Translations under genes and position numbers: made by a program
Source of the DNA: Paenibacillus sp. J5C2022
GTDB lineage: Bacteria > Bacillota > Bacilli > Paenibacillales > Paenibacillaceae
Direction: 5' to 3'
Assembly: GCF_025567625.1 (NCBI RefSeq)
Contig: NZ_JAOQJC010000001.1
Coordinates: 310,001-374,000, forward strand
DNA: 64,000 nt
Notes under the pieces: model-generated
The model's input: the letters and a program-made list of their open reading frames with translations, nothing else
Databases searched by the model: none
What the model was told of the DNA's origin: nothing
Shown: in pieces, positions 53,326-61,360 of the stretch
Numbering within the stretch: the first letter of the stretch is position 1
How the letters are laid out: each line of letters begins with the position of its first letter

Positions 53326-54135
53326 CTATTCCTGCTTGATCCAAGTCGACCTGACATAACCGAGCTTCATGCCGGCTCTCTCCATATTGCGATGGCTCTG
53401 GGACAGGAAGGCGCATTGCCCTACCACTAGCCTGCAGCCTTGAACTGCCGCTTCCCTTATCCTTCTTCTGATCAAAGCCTGCTGCAATCCTCTCCCCCGA
53501 TACTCTGGCAGTGTCGCAGCGAACGTAAGTGATGCCGCACCTTCTTGCATATACATGACCCCGACCGCTGCGGGCTCCATGTCGCAATAAGCAAGGAAGT
53601 ACTTCCACCCCCGGCGGCTATGCAGGATTTGATTGTTGGCCGCTATGTAGGGAATTCCGTTCTCCGACAGCCCCGTTCCCTTGCAATGAATAGTTGCGTA
53701 TAGCTGGAACTCGTCCTGCTGCAGCTCTCGGATCACAATGGATTCCGGCAATCGTTCTTCCGAGTCGCCAGGCACTGTGTATAAGGAATTATGAAACCCG
53801 GATGAATAGAGCCCCCGTTCCGCCAACGACTTCAGCAAGTTGCGGTCCGCCCGCGAAGGCACGATTTCGAATTGCACCGCCCGCCCTCTGACTTGATAAA
53901 ATGCGATAATGTCATCAAGGTATTTCGCATCCGCGCTCGTCATGCCTTTCACCGTATTAAACATCGCCCAAGGCATATGTTCACTATATAAACACACCGT
54001 CATACCAAAATGTTTCACTTCAATTCCTTCCGGGTTGCCTTCCATGCTCTGCATGGCCGACATTCTGTCCAGCATATACTGAATTTCGGAATGTTCAATC
54101 TCCTGGACCAGACATTCAGATGGCAGCACTGTCAC
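53326..54135 (-). CDS. GNAT N-acetyltransferase with N-terminal extension
   Basis: A 269-residue protein. The last 130 residues form a GNAT domain: AVGVMYMQEGAASLTFAATL, PEYRGRGLQQALIRRRIREA and LVVGQCAFLSQSHRNMERAG. About 140 residues before it resemble the extra N-terminal domain seen in two-part GNATs. The GTG at 54135 has AAGGGGG 6 bases upstream and lies inside the end of the MFS gene (20-bp overlap), so the two are coupled. Confidence 0.8.
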   Translation of the reverse strand: MTVLPSECLVQEIEHSEIQYMLDRMSAMQSMEGNPEGIEVKHFGMTVCLYSEHMPWAMFNTVKGMTSADAKYLDDIIAFYQVRGRAVQFEIVPSRADRNLLKSLAERGLYSSGFHNSLYTVPGDSEERLPESIVIRELQQDEFQLYATIHCKGTGLSENGIPYIAANNQILHSRRGWKYFLAYCDMEPAAVGVMYMQEGAASLTFAATLPEYRGRGLQQALIRRRIREAAVQGCRLVVGQCAFLSQSHRNMERAGMKLGYVRSTWIKQE

Positions 54136-55333
54136 GGTAATCCCCCTTCTTATCATGTTGGCGTCGATCCGACAGCATTGTCCAGCCAATCATAAGCAGC
54201 GCCAATGCAACAATGACGAGCGGCATGTAGAACAACAGCGGATGATACCCCGCAATAAATAACGGAAGCACATAGCCGACCAGCGTCGCCATGAGAATGA
54301 TACACTCGTACAAGCTGGCTCCGAAGCCGCTGCGGGATAGGAACATGCGCTGGACATAGCCCATTGCAACGCCGAACTTGATGGACACGAACAAGGAATA
54401 GAGCGGCTGTACGAGAAAGAACAGGATAAGCGGCGGAGACCAGATATAGACAGCGTAGCAGATAATGGCGCTGACACCGCCAATGATAAGGACGGGCTTC
54501 GTACCGTACCTGGCCGCCCAATAACCGGAGACCGTCATTAGCAACAGTTCGAATACGGCTTGTACGCTCCAAATATAGGAAGCGATCTCCGCTCGACCGA
54601 ACAGCTCCTTCACGACAAGCGGCAAGTACAGTCCGCGAATGGAATCCGCGCATGCAATCATGAGGATGGCTAGCAGCATAAGAAGCGAGAAGCGTTCTCC
54701 GGTAGAAGCATTCTCGGAACCCGCCTCCTTGCTCGGAGTTGAATCCAGCTCGCGATGAAGCAGAAGCAGAATAACCAATGCGGCATAGCCGCCTACATTC
54801 CCCCACAACACCCCTTGAAAGGTCGCAAGCACATACAGGTTCGCACCGATGAGCAGTCCGCTGAAGAAGCCGACGCTGAGGGAAGATCTAAGCCATATTA
54901 ATGCCATCTCTACAAGCGTCGGAGCCAGCCTGGTGAAGTGATGGCGGGAGATGGCGAACAGTTGTCCCATGATTAATCCCGATGGCGCAGCAGCTATGCA
55001 CATGCCAATTAATGCGCCAGTGTAACTGTCCGCTCGCATATAGACAAGCAGGCCCAGCATGCAAATAACGGCCGCAGTCAACGCGATGGGTTTCTTCTGT
55101 CTCATCCGGTCGCTGTATGCGCCAACTGTCATTGTAACGGCCATATTCAACAAGGCCGAGATGGAGAATACGGAGACGATTTCCCCTTTCCCAAGACCGA
55201 TGCTGTCACTTAAATAAATGGAATTCATCGGCGCTAGAATGCCAAGCCCAATTCCGTAGAAAAACAGTGCTCCCAGCAACCGGCGCGCCCCCGGCACAGC
55301 GCTGAAAGTCCTGATGTCCGCCCAAATAGTCAA
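54116..55333 (-). CDS. MFS transporter (SetA/sugar-efflux-like)
   Basis: A 405-residue transporter with about 12 helices: FFYGIGLGILAPMNSIYLSD, VFSISALLNMAVTMTVGAYS and DRMRQKKPIALT in the loop-2/3 motif. It resembles the sugar efflux transporters of the SetA type. TTG at 55333 is tentative: GGAGGAGAG lies 9 to 12 bases ahead, and the frame extends to 55369. It is coupled to the following GNAT gene. The substrate is unknown. Confidence 0.8.
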   Translation of the reverse strand: MTIWADIRTFSAVPGARRLLGALFFYGIGLGILAPMNSIYLSDSIGLGKGEIVSVFSISALLNMAVTMTVGAYSDRMRQKKPIALTAAVICMLGLLVYMRADSYTGALIGMCIAAAPSGLIMGQLFAISRHHFTRLAPTLVEMALIWLRSSLSVGFFSGLLIGANLYVLATFQGVLWGNVGGYAALVILLLLHRELDSTPSKEAGSENASTGERFSLLMLLAILMIACADSIRGLYLPLVVKELFGRAEIASYIWSVQAVFELLLMTVSGYWAARYGTKPVLIIGGVSAIICYAVYIWSPPLILFFLVQPLYSLFVSIKFGVAMGYVQRMFLSRSGFGASLYECIILMATLVGYVLPLFIAGYHPLLFYMPLVIVALALLMIGWTMLSDRRQHDKKGDYRDSAAI

Positions 55334-55470
55334 TTGTTCATCTCTCCTCCGGCTACGATAATAGATCATTCAGGATGCTATTCTTCGGATGTAGCCTGAT
55401 TATACCATCTTTATCCAATGTACAATAGAACAACTGTTTGAGGAATTGATACTGTCATGCCGAAGACCGC

Positions 55471-55507
55471 AAAAAAGCTTGCCTATGCGCCTCGCATCAG
55501 ACAAGCC
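55471..55507 (-). terminator. Terminator of the small secreted protein gene
   Basis: On the minus strand GGCTTGTCTGATGCG pairs with CGCATAGGCAAGC around AGG, followed by six T residues (plus strand 55471-55476). It is 48 bp beyond the stop at 55555. Confidence 0.85.
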
Positions 55508-55554
55508 TCTCCAATTCCGCATATATTTGAATGTTCAATTAACAAAATATCCTC

Positions 55555-55875
55555 CTACCAATCCCAACCGCCATTAACCAGCCCCAGCCGATAACCGATC
55601 CAATAGCCGACTGTTTTCGTTTTCGCTTTCACCTTCTCGGCTGTACAATCCGATTCCGGCTTATAACCGCTTGCCAGAGCTTCTTTCCATGTCGTATCGG
55701 CCAGATGGTTGGTTACGCCTTCCGCCTGCTCGAAGCATGGCGGAGCGATATAGTATTTGTTGGTATGATCCAGAACGATTCTCGTTTCATTCGAAGGTGC
55801 AACGGATACGGGGATGAACATAGCTGCAAGCAGCAAACCCGCTGTCAATATCATGATGATTGTTTTTTTTCGCAT
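55555..55875 (-). CDS. Small secreted or anchored protein
   Basis: A 106-residue protein with a basic start (MRKKT) and a hydrophobic helix (IIMILTAGLLLAAMFIPVSV), probably a signal peptide. The remaining 80 residues have two Cys (PPCFEQAEG and ESDCTAEK) and end GLVNGGWDW. ATG at 55875 is preferred; a TTG 12 bases upstream is alternative, with AAGGA ahead of both. I recognise no family. Confidence 0.65.
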   Translation of the reverse strand: MRKKTIIMILTAGLLLAAMFIPVSVAPSNETRIVLDHTNKYYIAPPCFEQAEGVTNHLADTTWKEALASGYKPESDCTAEKVKAKTKTVGYWIGYRLGLVNGGWDW

Positions 55876-55946
55876 ATTCGTTTTCAAATCCTTCTTTGTT
55901 CATTTGTCGATTGCGGCTAGATTCTCCATTCAGCAATTCGTAAACC

Positions 55947-56348
55947 TTATCTCTTCCGTTTGATCAAGTACGCTTTATCCGCTCGCTCGAATCCCAGCCT
56001 CGGGTAATAGTCTACCGCTTGCGGCGCCGCTAAGAGTACTAAGGAACAGGATTCGCCAATGCGCTCCTGTACGATTGCAACCAGCTCCTTGCCGATCCCA
56101 TGCTTCTGGTAGGCGCGGTCTACAGCCAAGTCCGACAGATAACAGCAATAACTATAGTCTGTCAGCGCTCTTGCCACACCGATGGGCTTATCCCCATCCC
56201 ATGCCGTAATGAGCAAGTCAGCGTGATCAATCATTAATTGAAGCCTGGCCATGTCATCGGAAGGTCTCCGGATGCCCGAAGAACTGAATACTTGTGCGAG
56301 CTGCTCCGGCGTAACATGTGCATTTTCCCTATACGCAACATCGGACAT
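55947..56348 (-). CDS. GNAT N-acetyltransferase
   Basis: A 133-residue single-domain acetyltransferase: PIGVARALTDYSYCCYLSDL, VDRAYQKHGIGKELVAIVQE and the end AVDYYPRLGFERADKAYLI. AGGAGAG precedes the ATG. It matches the small GNATs that have FQ/YP-RLGF endings. It is 27 bp downstream of a small membrane ORF. Target unknown. Confidence 0.85.
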   Translation of the reverse strand: MSDVAYRENAHVTPEQLAQVFSSSGIRRPSDDMARLQLMIDHADLLITAWDGDKPIGVARALTDYSYCCYLSDLAVDRAYQKHGIGKELVAIVQERIGESCSLVLLAAPQAVDYYPRLGFERADKAYLIKRKR

Positions 56349-56375
56349 TTACCATCTCTCCTTATTCCTCTCGCC

Positions 56376-56516
56376 TTAATGACGTCGCTCACTCGGCTTT
56401 CTATCTTCATCTCTCTTCAAGGCTTCTCTCACATAATCCCTTGCAGTCAGCTTGCTGTTAATTTTCAATAATAAGATCAGAATGACAATGAGCAAAATGA
56501 CGATAAACAGTCCCAA
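56376..56516 (-). CDS. Small membrane protein of 46 residues (TTG start)
   Basis: A short frame starting TTG GGA CTG has one strong helix (GLFIVILLIVILILLLKINS, with flanking basic residues) and a charged tail ending RKPSERRH. AAGGAGTG, which contains the stop of the upstream RDD-like gene, lies 8 bases before the TTG, so translation is coupled. No family recognised. Confidence 0.55.
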   Translation of the reverse strand: MGLFIVILLIVILILLLKINSKLTARDYVREALKRDEDRKPSERRH

Positions 56517-56523
56517 ACTCCAT

Positions 56524-56781
56524 TCACTCCTTCCTGCTGTTAATCATGTACGACTTCGGTTCCTGCGTTAAAGTCGGACATATCCGCTTGCCGATCGTGT
56601 ATCCATTCCAGAAGACGGGAAGCAGCAAGGCATAGAGAAAGCTTAGAACATCCGTAAAACGAGACTTAACGGCTTCCGGTCCGGGCACCAAAAGCATGAG
56701 CAGCGTCAATGGAACGGCAACGATGATCCCATCCAGCAGAATAGCTCCGAATCTGATCCAAAACCCGGCATTTTCAGTCAT
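56524..56781 (-). CDS. Truncated RDD-type membrane protein
   Basis: An 85-residue protein whose first 60 residues match the RDD family: AGFWIRFGAILLDGIIVAVP, then FLYALLLPVFWNGYTIGKRI. RDD proteins normally continue with GIRVVxxDG and another helix to about 150 residues; here the chain ends after 22 unrelated residues (CPTLTQEP to NSRKE). It is either a shortened gene or one with a frameshift after GKRI. Its stop forms part of the ribosome site of the small ORF that follows. Confidence 0.65.
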   Translation of the reverse strand: MTENAGFWIRFGAILLDGIIVAVPLTLLMLLVPGPEAVKSRFTDVLSFLYALLLPVFWNGYTIGKRICPTLTQEPKSYMINSRKE

Positions 56782-57085
56782 TCTGCAAACTCCTCCTTTT
56801 CAGTCTCAAGTGTACGGAATCGTATATGGAGAAGTTTACCACAAATGAAGCGGTTACGGCAGAACGTTTTTTCTCTTCATCATGGTTGCTACTTAGGTTC
56901 ATTCGGTACGGTGCTCACTTGGCGAGGCTATGTGATCAAAATGAGCGATAGTGCACAATCCCCACTTCTTTTCCGACTCTATGTGACCATTTTGAGCGAT
57001 AAGCCCCCTACTTGCTTTAGTACACCCAAGTAGTAACGCATGATGGGGCAAATCTTTCGCTTTTATTAACAAACCTTTCTTGGAC
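56782..57085. other. Gene-free gap with tandem-like repeats
   Basis: No coding frame with a ribosome site is visible. The gap holds the two 56.9-57.0 kb repeat copies and CTACTTG/CAAGTAG arms (57008-57014 and 57026-57032), then the rrf2-type promoter. Confidence 0.45.
56928..57015. repeat. Two imperfect direct repeats, 51 bp apart
   Basis: CTATGTGATCAAAATGAGCG (from 56928) recurs as CTATGTGACCATTTTGAGCG (from 56979), and both go on with ATA and a C-rich stretch ending in CTT. The copies differ mainly in AAAA versus TTTT at the centre. They may be remnants of a dispersed intergenic repeat. Confidence 0.5.
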
Positions 57086-57115
57086 TTGACACTTCTTTTT
57101 AATAAGAGATATTAT
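57086..57115 (+). promoter_or_regulatory. Promoter of the Rrf2 operon
   Basis: TTGACA (57086-57091), an 18-base spacer and TATTAT (57110-57115), 32 bp before the regulator start. Confidence 0.7.
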
Positions 57116-57147
57116 GGATACAATAAGTCTGCGAAAGAGTGATCGCC

Positions 57148-57534
57148 ATGAAATTTTCCAAAGCAACCAACTATGCGCTTCATACGATGCTACTGATGTT
57201 GGAGGCCTCTCCGATTAAACCGATAGGCGTTCAGCAGATGGCGGAATCTCAAGGCGTCTCCCCCACTTATTTGTCCAAAATATTAACGAAGCTTGTGAAA
57301 GCCGGATTGATTGAGTCTGCCTCGGGCGCAGGCGGAGGATACCGCTTGTTGCGTGCAAGGGACGACATTTCATTTTTGGACATTATTCATGCGATTGAGG
57401 GAACCACTTCCTTGTTCCAGTGTGGATTCGTACACGGTGAGGAGTGTGCCATCCAGGAGATTATGAAGCAAGCGGAGCAGAAGATGGAGCAGCACTTGAG
57501 ACAAGCCAAGCTTGTCGATCTAGTCCGAACATGA
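57148..57534 (+). CDS. Rrf2-family transcriptional regulator (YwnA-like)
   Basis: A 128-residue winged-helix regulator: MKFSKATNYALHTMLLMLEA, GVSPTYLSKILTKLVKAGLI and SGAGGGYRLLRARDDISFLD. It has only two Cys (CGFVHGEEC), without the three-Cys cluster of IscR/NsrR, so it is probably not an Fe-S protein; such YwnA/YwgB-like members sense electrophiles or thiol stress. ATG 57148 follows AAAGAG. A flavoprotein with a CPYC pair lies 129 bp downstream. Confidence 0.85.
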   Translation: MKFSKATNYALHTMLLMLEASPIKPIGVQQMAESQGVSPTYLSKILTKLVKAGLIESASGAGGGYRLLRARDDISFLDIIHAIEGTTSLFQCGFVHGEECAIQEIMKQAEQKMEQHLRQAKLVDLVRT

Positions 57535-57554
57535 AGCCCCTTATGAGGGGCTTC
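57533..57554 (+). terminator. Hairpin after the Rrf2 gene
   Basis: GAAGCCCCT (57533-57541), TATG, AGGGGCTTC (57546-57554). No T-run follows, so it may only partly stop transcription into the flavoprotein gene. Confidence 0.6.
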
Positions 57555-57663
57555 TGCATGCCGGATTGCGGCACAACTCTTTCGCTTGGCTTTGAATGGG
57601 CTCATTAGCGCTCAATTATAGACATAACGAGTCCGTAATATCCCTTTAAAGGAGTGTATGATC

Positions 57664-58572
57664 ATGTTGTACGATTGTGTCATTATCGGAGGCGGTCCTG
57701 CGGGATTGAATGCTGCGCTGGTGCTGGGTCGCGCAAGAAGAGGAGTAGCGATTGTGGACAACAATCAGCCTCGGAATGCAGTAACCCGATCCTCTCACGG
57801 GTTTATTACAAGAGACGGTGTCACGCCCGGCGAATTTCGCCGTATTGCGTACGAAGAGGTTCTTCACTATCCTACTGTCGAGCACATACAGCAGGAAGCC
57901 GTAGCAGCGGTTAAGACGGACGAAGGCTTCGAGATCGAAGTCGGTACAGGCCAAGTATTGCGTTCCAGGAAACTTCTACTGTCCAGCGGCTTGAAGGAAA
58001 TTCTTCCCGCTATCGAAGGGCTCCTGCCGCTCTACGGCAGAAGCCTGTTCAATTGTCCATATTGCGACGGATGGGAGCTGCGTGATCGGGCTTTAGTCGT
58101 CGTATCGGAACAGCCTACCGCATTCCATACAGCCAAGCTTCTGCTCAACTGGAGCAAAGATATCATCGTGTGCACGAACGGCAATCCGGTATTGAGCGAA
58201 GAAGAAGCACGTCTGCTCCAAGCGAGAAGCATTCCTGTCATCGAGAAGCCTATTGCAGAATTCATCGGCAGTGACGGACAGCTTCAAGGGCTGCGATTCT
58301 CCGATGGAGCGTTCCTTGCCAGAACTGGCGGATTCGTAGTTCCCAAGCTTATACAGAGCTCATCGATAGGCGAAGAGTTAGGGTGTGAATTGACGGAAAA
58401 CGGAGAAATTCGTACCGATGCATCGGGCAAAACTTCCGTTCCCGGCTTCTACTCGGCAGGCGATGCGATAGCGATGCGTTCCGCCCAGCTTATTATGGCG
58501 GCAGCCAGCGGCAGTCGTGCGGCTATAAGTATAAATATGGAGCTGACCGAAGAAGATTTTACCAATCAATAA
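57664..58572 (+). CDS. Thioredoxin reductase-like dithiol flavoprotein
   Basis: A 302-residue FAD enzyme, paralogue of the one at 36724. It has CVIIGGGPAGLNAALVLGRA, the shared RNAVTRSSHGFITRDGVTPG, a redox pair in NCPYCDGWELRDRA and the end GFYSAGDAIAMRSAQLIMAA. ATG 57664 lies 9 bases after AAAGGAG; ATG 57658 is too close. The gene follows an Rrf2 regulator and precedes an MFS gene by 27 bp. By family it oxidises dithiols to disulfides or reduces them with NAD(P)H; the substrate is unknown. Confidence 0.82.
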   Translation: MLYDCVIIGGGPAGLNAALVLGRARRGVAIVDNNQPRNAVTRSSHGFITRDGVTPGEFRRIAYEEVLHYPTVEHIQQEAVAAVKTDEGFEIEVGTGQVLRSRKLLLSSGLKEILPAIEGLLPLYGRSLFNCPYCDGWELRDRALVVVSEQPTAFHTAKLLLNWSKDIIVCTNGNPVLSEEEARLLQARSIPVIEKPIAEFIGSDGQLQGLRFSDGAFLARTGGFVVPKLIQSSSIGEELGCELTENGEIRTDASGKTSVPGFYSAGDAIAMRSAQLIMAAASGSRAAISINMELTEEDFTNQ

Positions 58573-58599
58573 CGTTCTATCTAGAATGGGGCTATCACT

Positions 58600-59757
58600 A
58601 TGAAAAATCGTATTGCCGTCCTCTTATTGGCTCTCGGCGCATTCGGCGTAGGAACAGCCGAATTTATTATTTCCGGTCTGTTGGAACTAATCGCAGGCGA
58701 CTTGGACGTGTCCGTATCGGTTGCAGGTCAATTAATTACAGTATACGCGTTATCTCATGCGTTCGGAGCTCTCGTACTCGTCATGCTCACTGCCAGACTG
58801 GAGAGAAAAAAGGTTCTGTTATACGCAATGCTTGTATTTGCCGCCGGCAATCTCCTTTCCTTTGTTAGTTACCATTACGGCTGGCTCATGCTGTCTCGCA
58901 TTGTATTGGCGATAAGCGGCGGCTTGTATTTCGTCGTAGCTACTTATTACGCCGCCAGACTTGCCCCGCCAGACAAGCGCGGCAGTGCAATTGCTACAGT
59001 CATTACCGGCTTTACCGTATCACTCGTACTGGGTGTGCCGATCGGCACATATCTGGCAGCTTATATGGACTGGCGTTATATTTTTCTCATCATGGCGATT
59101 GTGTCGCTAATGGTCATTATGCTGCTCTACCGGTTTATTCCGATGCTGGAAGGCAGTTCTCCTGTTCCTCTCAAGCAGCAGCTCAAGCTTATCTGCGATA
59201 AAAAGTTGGTTAGCGGTTTGTTGACGACTTTATTCTGGATATTAGGCTATACGATCGTCTTTGCTTACATTGCACCAATATTAAGCAAAACTGCGGGGTT
59301 TAGTCTGCAGCAAATCAGTACGGCGATATTCCTGTTGGGCATATTCGCCTTCATTGGCTCGCGTGTCGGCGGATATGCCGTTGACAGGTGGGGGCCGGTC
59401 AGTACGATCGGCGTCAGCCTTGTTATTCACGCCGCTTCACTGATCGCATTAATGCTAATCTCCCAATCGATGCCGGCTGTATTCATCATGATCATAGTGT
59501 GGGGCTTGGCCGCATGGACGACGACGCCCGCTAATCAATACTACATGATCTCGCTGAAGCCGCAGTCCGCCGAGATTATTTTGAGCGTGAACACCGCACT
59601 GTTGAACATAGGCATCACGCTTGGCGCTGCATTGGGCGGATTAGTTATCGAATATGCCCCCATCCACGCTCTGGGATGGATAGGCGGAATCTCAGTTTTG
59701 CTGGCGCTTGCCGTCGCAGCGTACTCCTTCTCACTTAAGTCCGGAAACTTGCGGTAG
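58600..59757 (+). CDS. MFS transporter (PbuE/DHA1-like)
   Basis: A 385-residue transporter with 12 helices: LLALGAFGVGTAEFIISGLL, SVAGQLITVYALSHAFGALV, LTARLERKKVLLY and TVSLVLGVPIGTYLAAYMDW. This is the pattern of PbuE and YdhP-type DHA1 exporters of purines or small drugs. It lies 27 bp after the flavoprotein gene in the Rrf2 operon and may export the compound that the flavoprotein modifies. Confidence 0.87.
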   Translation: MKNRIAVLLLALGAFGVGTAEFIISGLLELIAGDLDVSVSVAGQLITVYALSHAFGALVLVMLTARLERKKVLLYAMLVFAAGNLLSFVSYHYGWLMLSRIVLAISGGLYFVVATYYAARLAPPDKRGSAIATVITGFTVSLVLGVPIGTYLAAYMDWRYIFLIMAIVSLMVIMLLYRFIPMLEGSSPVPLKQQLKLICDKKLVSGLLTTLFWILGYTIVFAYIAPILSKTAGFSLQQISTAIFLLGIFAFIGSRVGGYAVDRWGPVSTIGVSLVIHAASLIALMLISQSMPAVFIMIIVWGLAAWTTTPANQYYMISLKPQSAEIILSVNTALLNIGITLGAALGGLVIEYAPIHALGWIGGISVLLALAVAAYSFSLKSGNLR

Positions 59758-59784
59758 CTGCTGCCACCTGCCACTCTCATTTTT

Positions 59785-61359
59785 TTATAACTCAGCTTCC
59801 CGATAATCCGTGACCGACAGACCGGTCACCTTCTTGAATGTTTTGGCGAAGTATCCGGGATTATGATAGCCGACGCGGTAACCTACCTCATAGCTTTTGC
59901 AAGAGACGTCCCTTAGCAGCAGCTTTGCCTTCTCAATGCGATAAGCCGTCAAGTATTGAATGAACGATTGCCCCGTCTCTCTCTTGAACAGGCGGCTAAG
60001 GTACTCGGCGTTCATTTGAAGCGAATCCGCGATCGTATATAGTGTAATGGGATCGTGATACTTTCTGGCAACGACGTCTATCATATGCTTGACAATTCTT
60101 CCCGGGGCCGTGTCCCCTTCGTCTGATGCGGCAGCTTGCCAATCCATCAGCTTCATCATGCGATCGCGGAACCAAGTCTGCAGCGTACTATAATCAACGA
60201 ATCGCGGATATTCACGCGAAGAAATTTCCAATCCGACGGACTCATGATGCTGTGAAGAGGTGCGACGCGACACCCGCAATTCCAGCGACCATGCCAGCCT
60301 GGTTAGCAATTCAATCAGCTGGCGTGGCTGATAAGGCGGCTTGCCCGGCAATTCCTTATGGAGCATCTCATTAACTGCGAGCAGCATCGCCTGCCGGTCA
60401 CCTTTCTTTATCAGGTCATCCAGTTCATTCTCTTTATGCAGCGGATAGATCAGCGGCGGCTCTTCGTGTATAGCAGCATCGAAGTTTCGAACGGAGTACG
60501 GTCCGGAATAGAAGCATTGCGCTAAAGCTGATTTCGCTTCTTCATAGCTATTGCGGGTCTGGCTTAATCCACTGACAGTGAGGCCAATTCCGATATTAAC
60601 ACCTGCGAAGCCCGCCCGCCTCTTGTTCATCCATTCTGCAGCGTAATGACGCAATAGCTCCTCTGAAGACTTCTCGGAATGACAGCCGAACAGCCAGATG
60701 ATGCGGCTGTCGGAATCAACCAGTTCGCAGCAAGACATACGTCCTCTCGCCATGGTGACCATTTCCCTTGCCATTGCTTGAAGCGTTTCGGCATGTTGGT
60801 CGGAGAGCACTTCCGCGACCATTACGGAATAGCTTACGACACCTGGTTCGAACAGGCTGTGTTTCACAGGCTCATAATCATGCTCGATGTCCGATTTCCC
60901 TTCCAGCACAAGCCGCAACCCCTTCTCCCGTTGCACCTGCTGCTGTTCGCTCACCAGCTTCTCGACATCACGTTGTCGATCGAGCTTCTGACGCAGACTG
61001 CCCAGCTTCTGTTGCAGCTCCGGCAGCTTCGTCGGCTTCAGCAAGTAATCGAAAGCACCCAGTTCGATCGCTTTCTTCGCATATTCGAAGTAATCGTATC
61101 CGCTTAACACGATGAACGGAATATGCTTGTCCCTCCACTCTTCCCTGACGGCTTGCATGAATGCAAGTCCGTCCATAAGCGGCATCCGGATATCCGTCAG
61201 TATGACGTCAGGTACGCCATTGTCATGCATCCACTGTAGGGCTTCTTGTCCATGGCTCATATCGCCAATTACGGTAAAGCCAAGCTCACTCCAGTTGACG
61301 ATGGCTTTCAGCCCCCGTCTGATCTTGTCTTCATCATCCACAATGAGTACGCTGTACAA
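59785..61359 (-). CDS. YesN-type response regulator with AraC DNA-binding end
   Basis: A 524-residue regulator: receiver domain to about residue 120 with Asp56 in VILTDIRMPLMDG and Lys in YLLKPTK, a middle region, and an AraC HTH pair at the end (LQMNAEYLSRLFKRETGQSF and YHNPGYFAKTFKKVTGLSVT). The start is TTG at 61359, with GGGAGG 8 bases upstream; it begins one base after the kinase stop. The target operon is not in view and probably lies to the right. Confidence 0.9.
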   Translation of the reverse strand: MYSVLIVDDEDKIRRGLKAIVNWSELGFTVIGDMSHGQEALQWMHDNGVPDVILTDIRMPLMDGLAFMQAVREEWRDKHIPFIVLSGYDYFEYAKKAIELGAFDYLLKPTKLPELQQKLGSLRQKLDRQRDVEKLVSEQQQVQREKGLRLVLEGKSDIEHDYEPVKHSLFEPGVVSYSVMVAEVLSDQHAETLQAMAREMVTMARGRMSCCELVDSDSRIIWLFGCHSEKSSEELLRHYAAEWMNKRRAGFAGVNIGIGLTVSGLSQTRNSYEEAKSALAQCFYSGPYSVRNFDAAIHEEPPLIYPLHKENELDDLIKKGDRQAMLLAVNEMLHKELPGKPPYQPRQLIELLTRLAWSLELRVSRRTSSQHHESVGLEISSREYPRFVDYSTLQTWFRDRMMKLMDWQAAASDEGDTAPGRIVKHMIDVVARKYHDPITLYTIADSLQMNAEYLSRLFKRETGQSFIQYLTAYRIEKAKLLLRDVSCKSYEVGYRVGYHNPGYFAKTFKKVTGLSVTDYREAEL

Positions 61360-61360
61360 G

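Noticed and set aside
54153..54806. 217-codon minus-strand frame inside the MFS gene
   Set aside because: Same strand but a shifted frame of the certain MFS gene; Arg- and Ser-rich and without helices.
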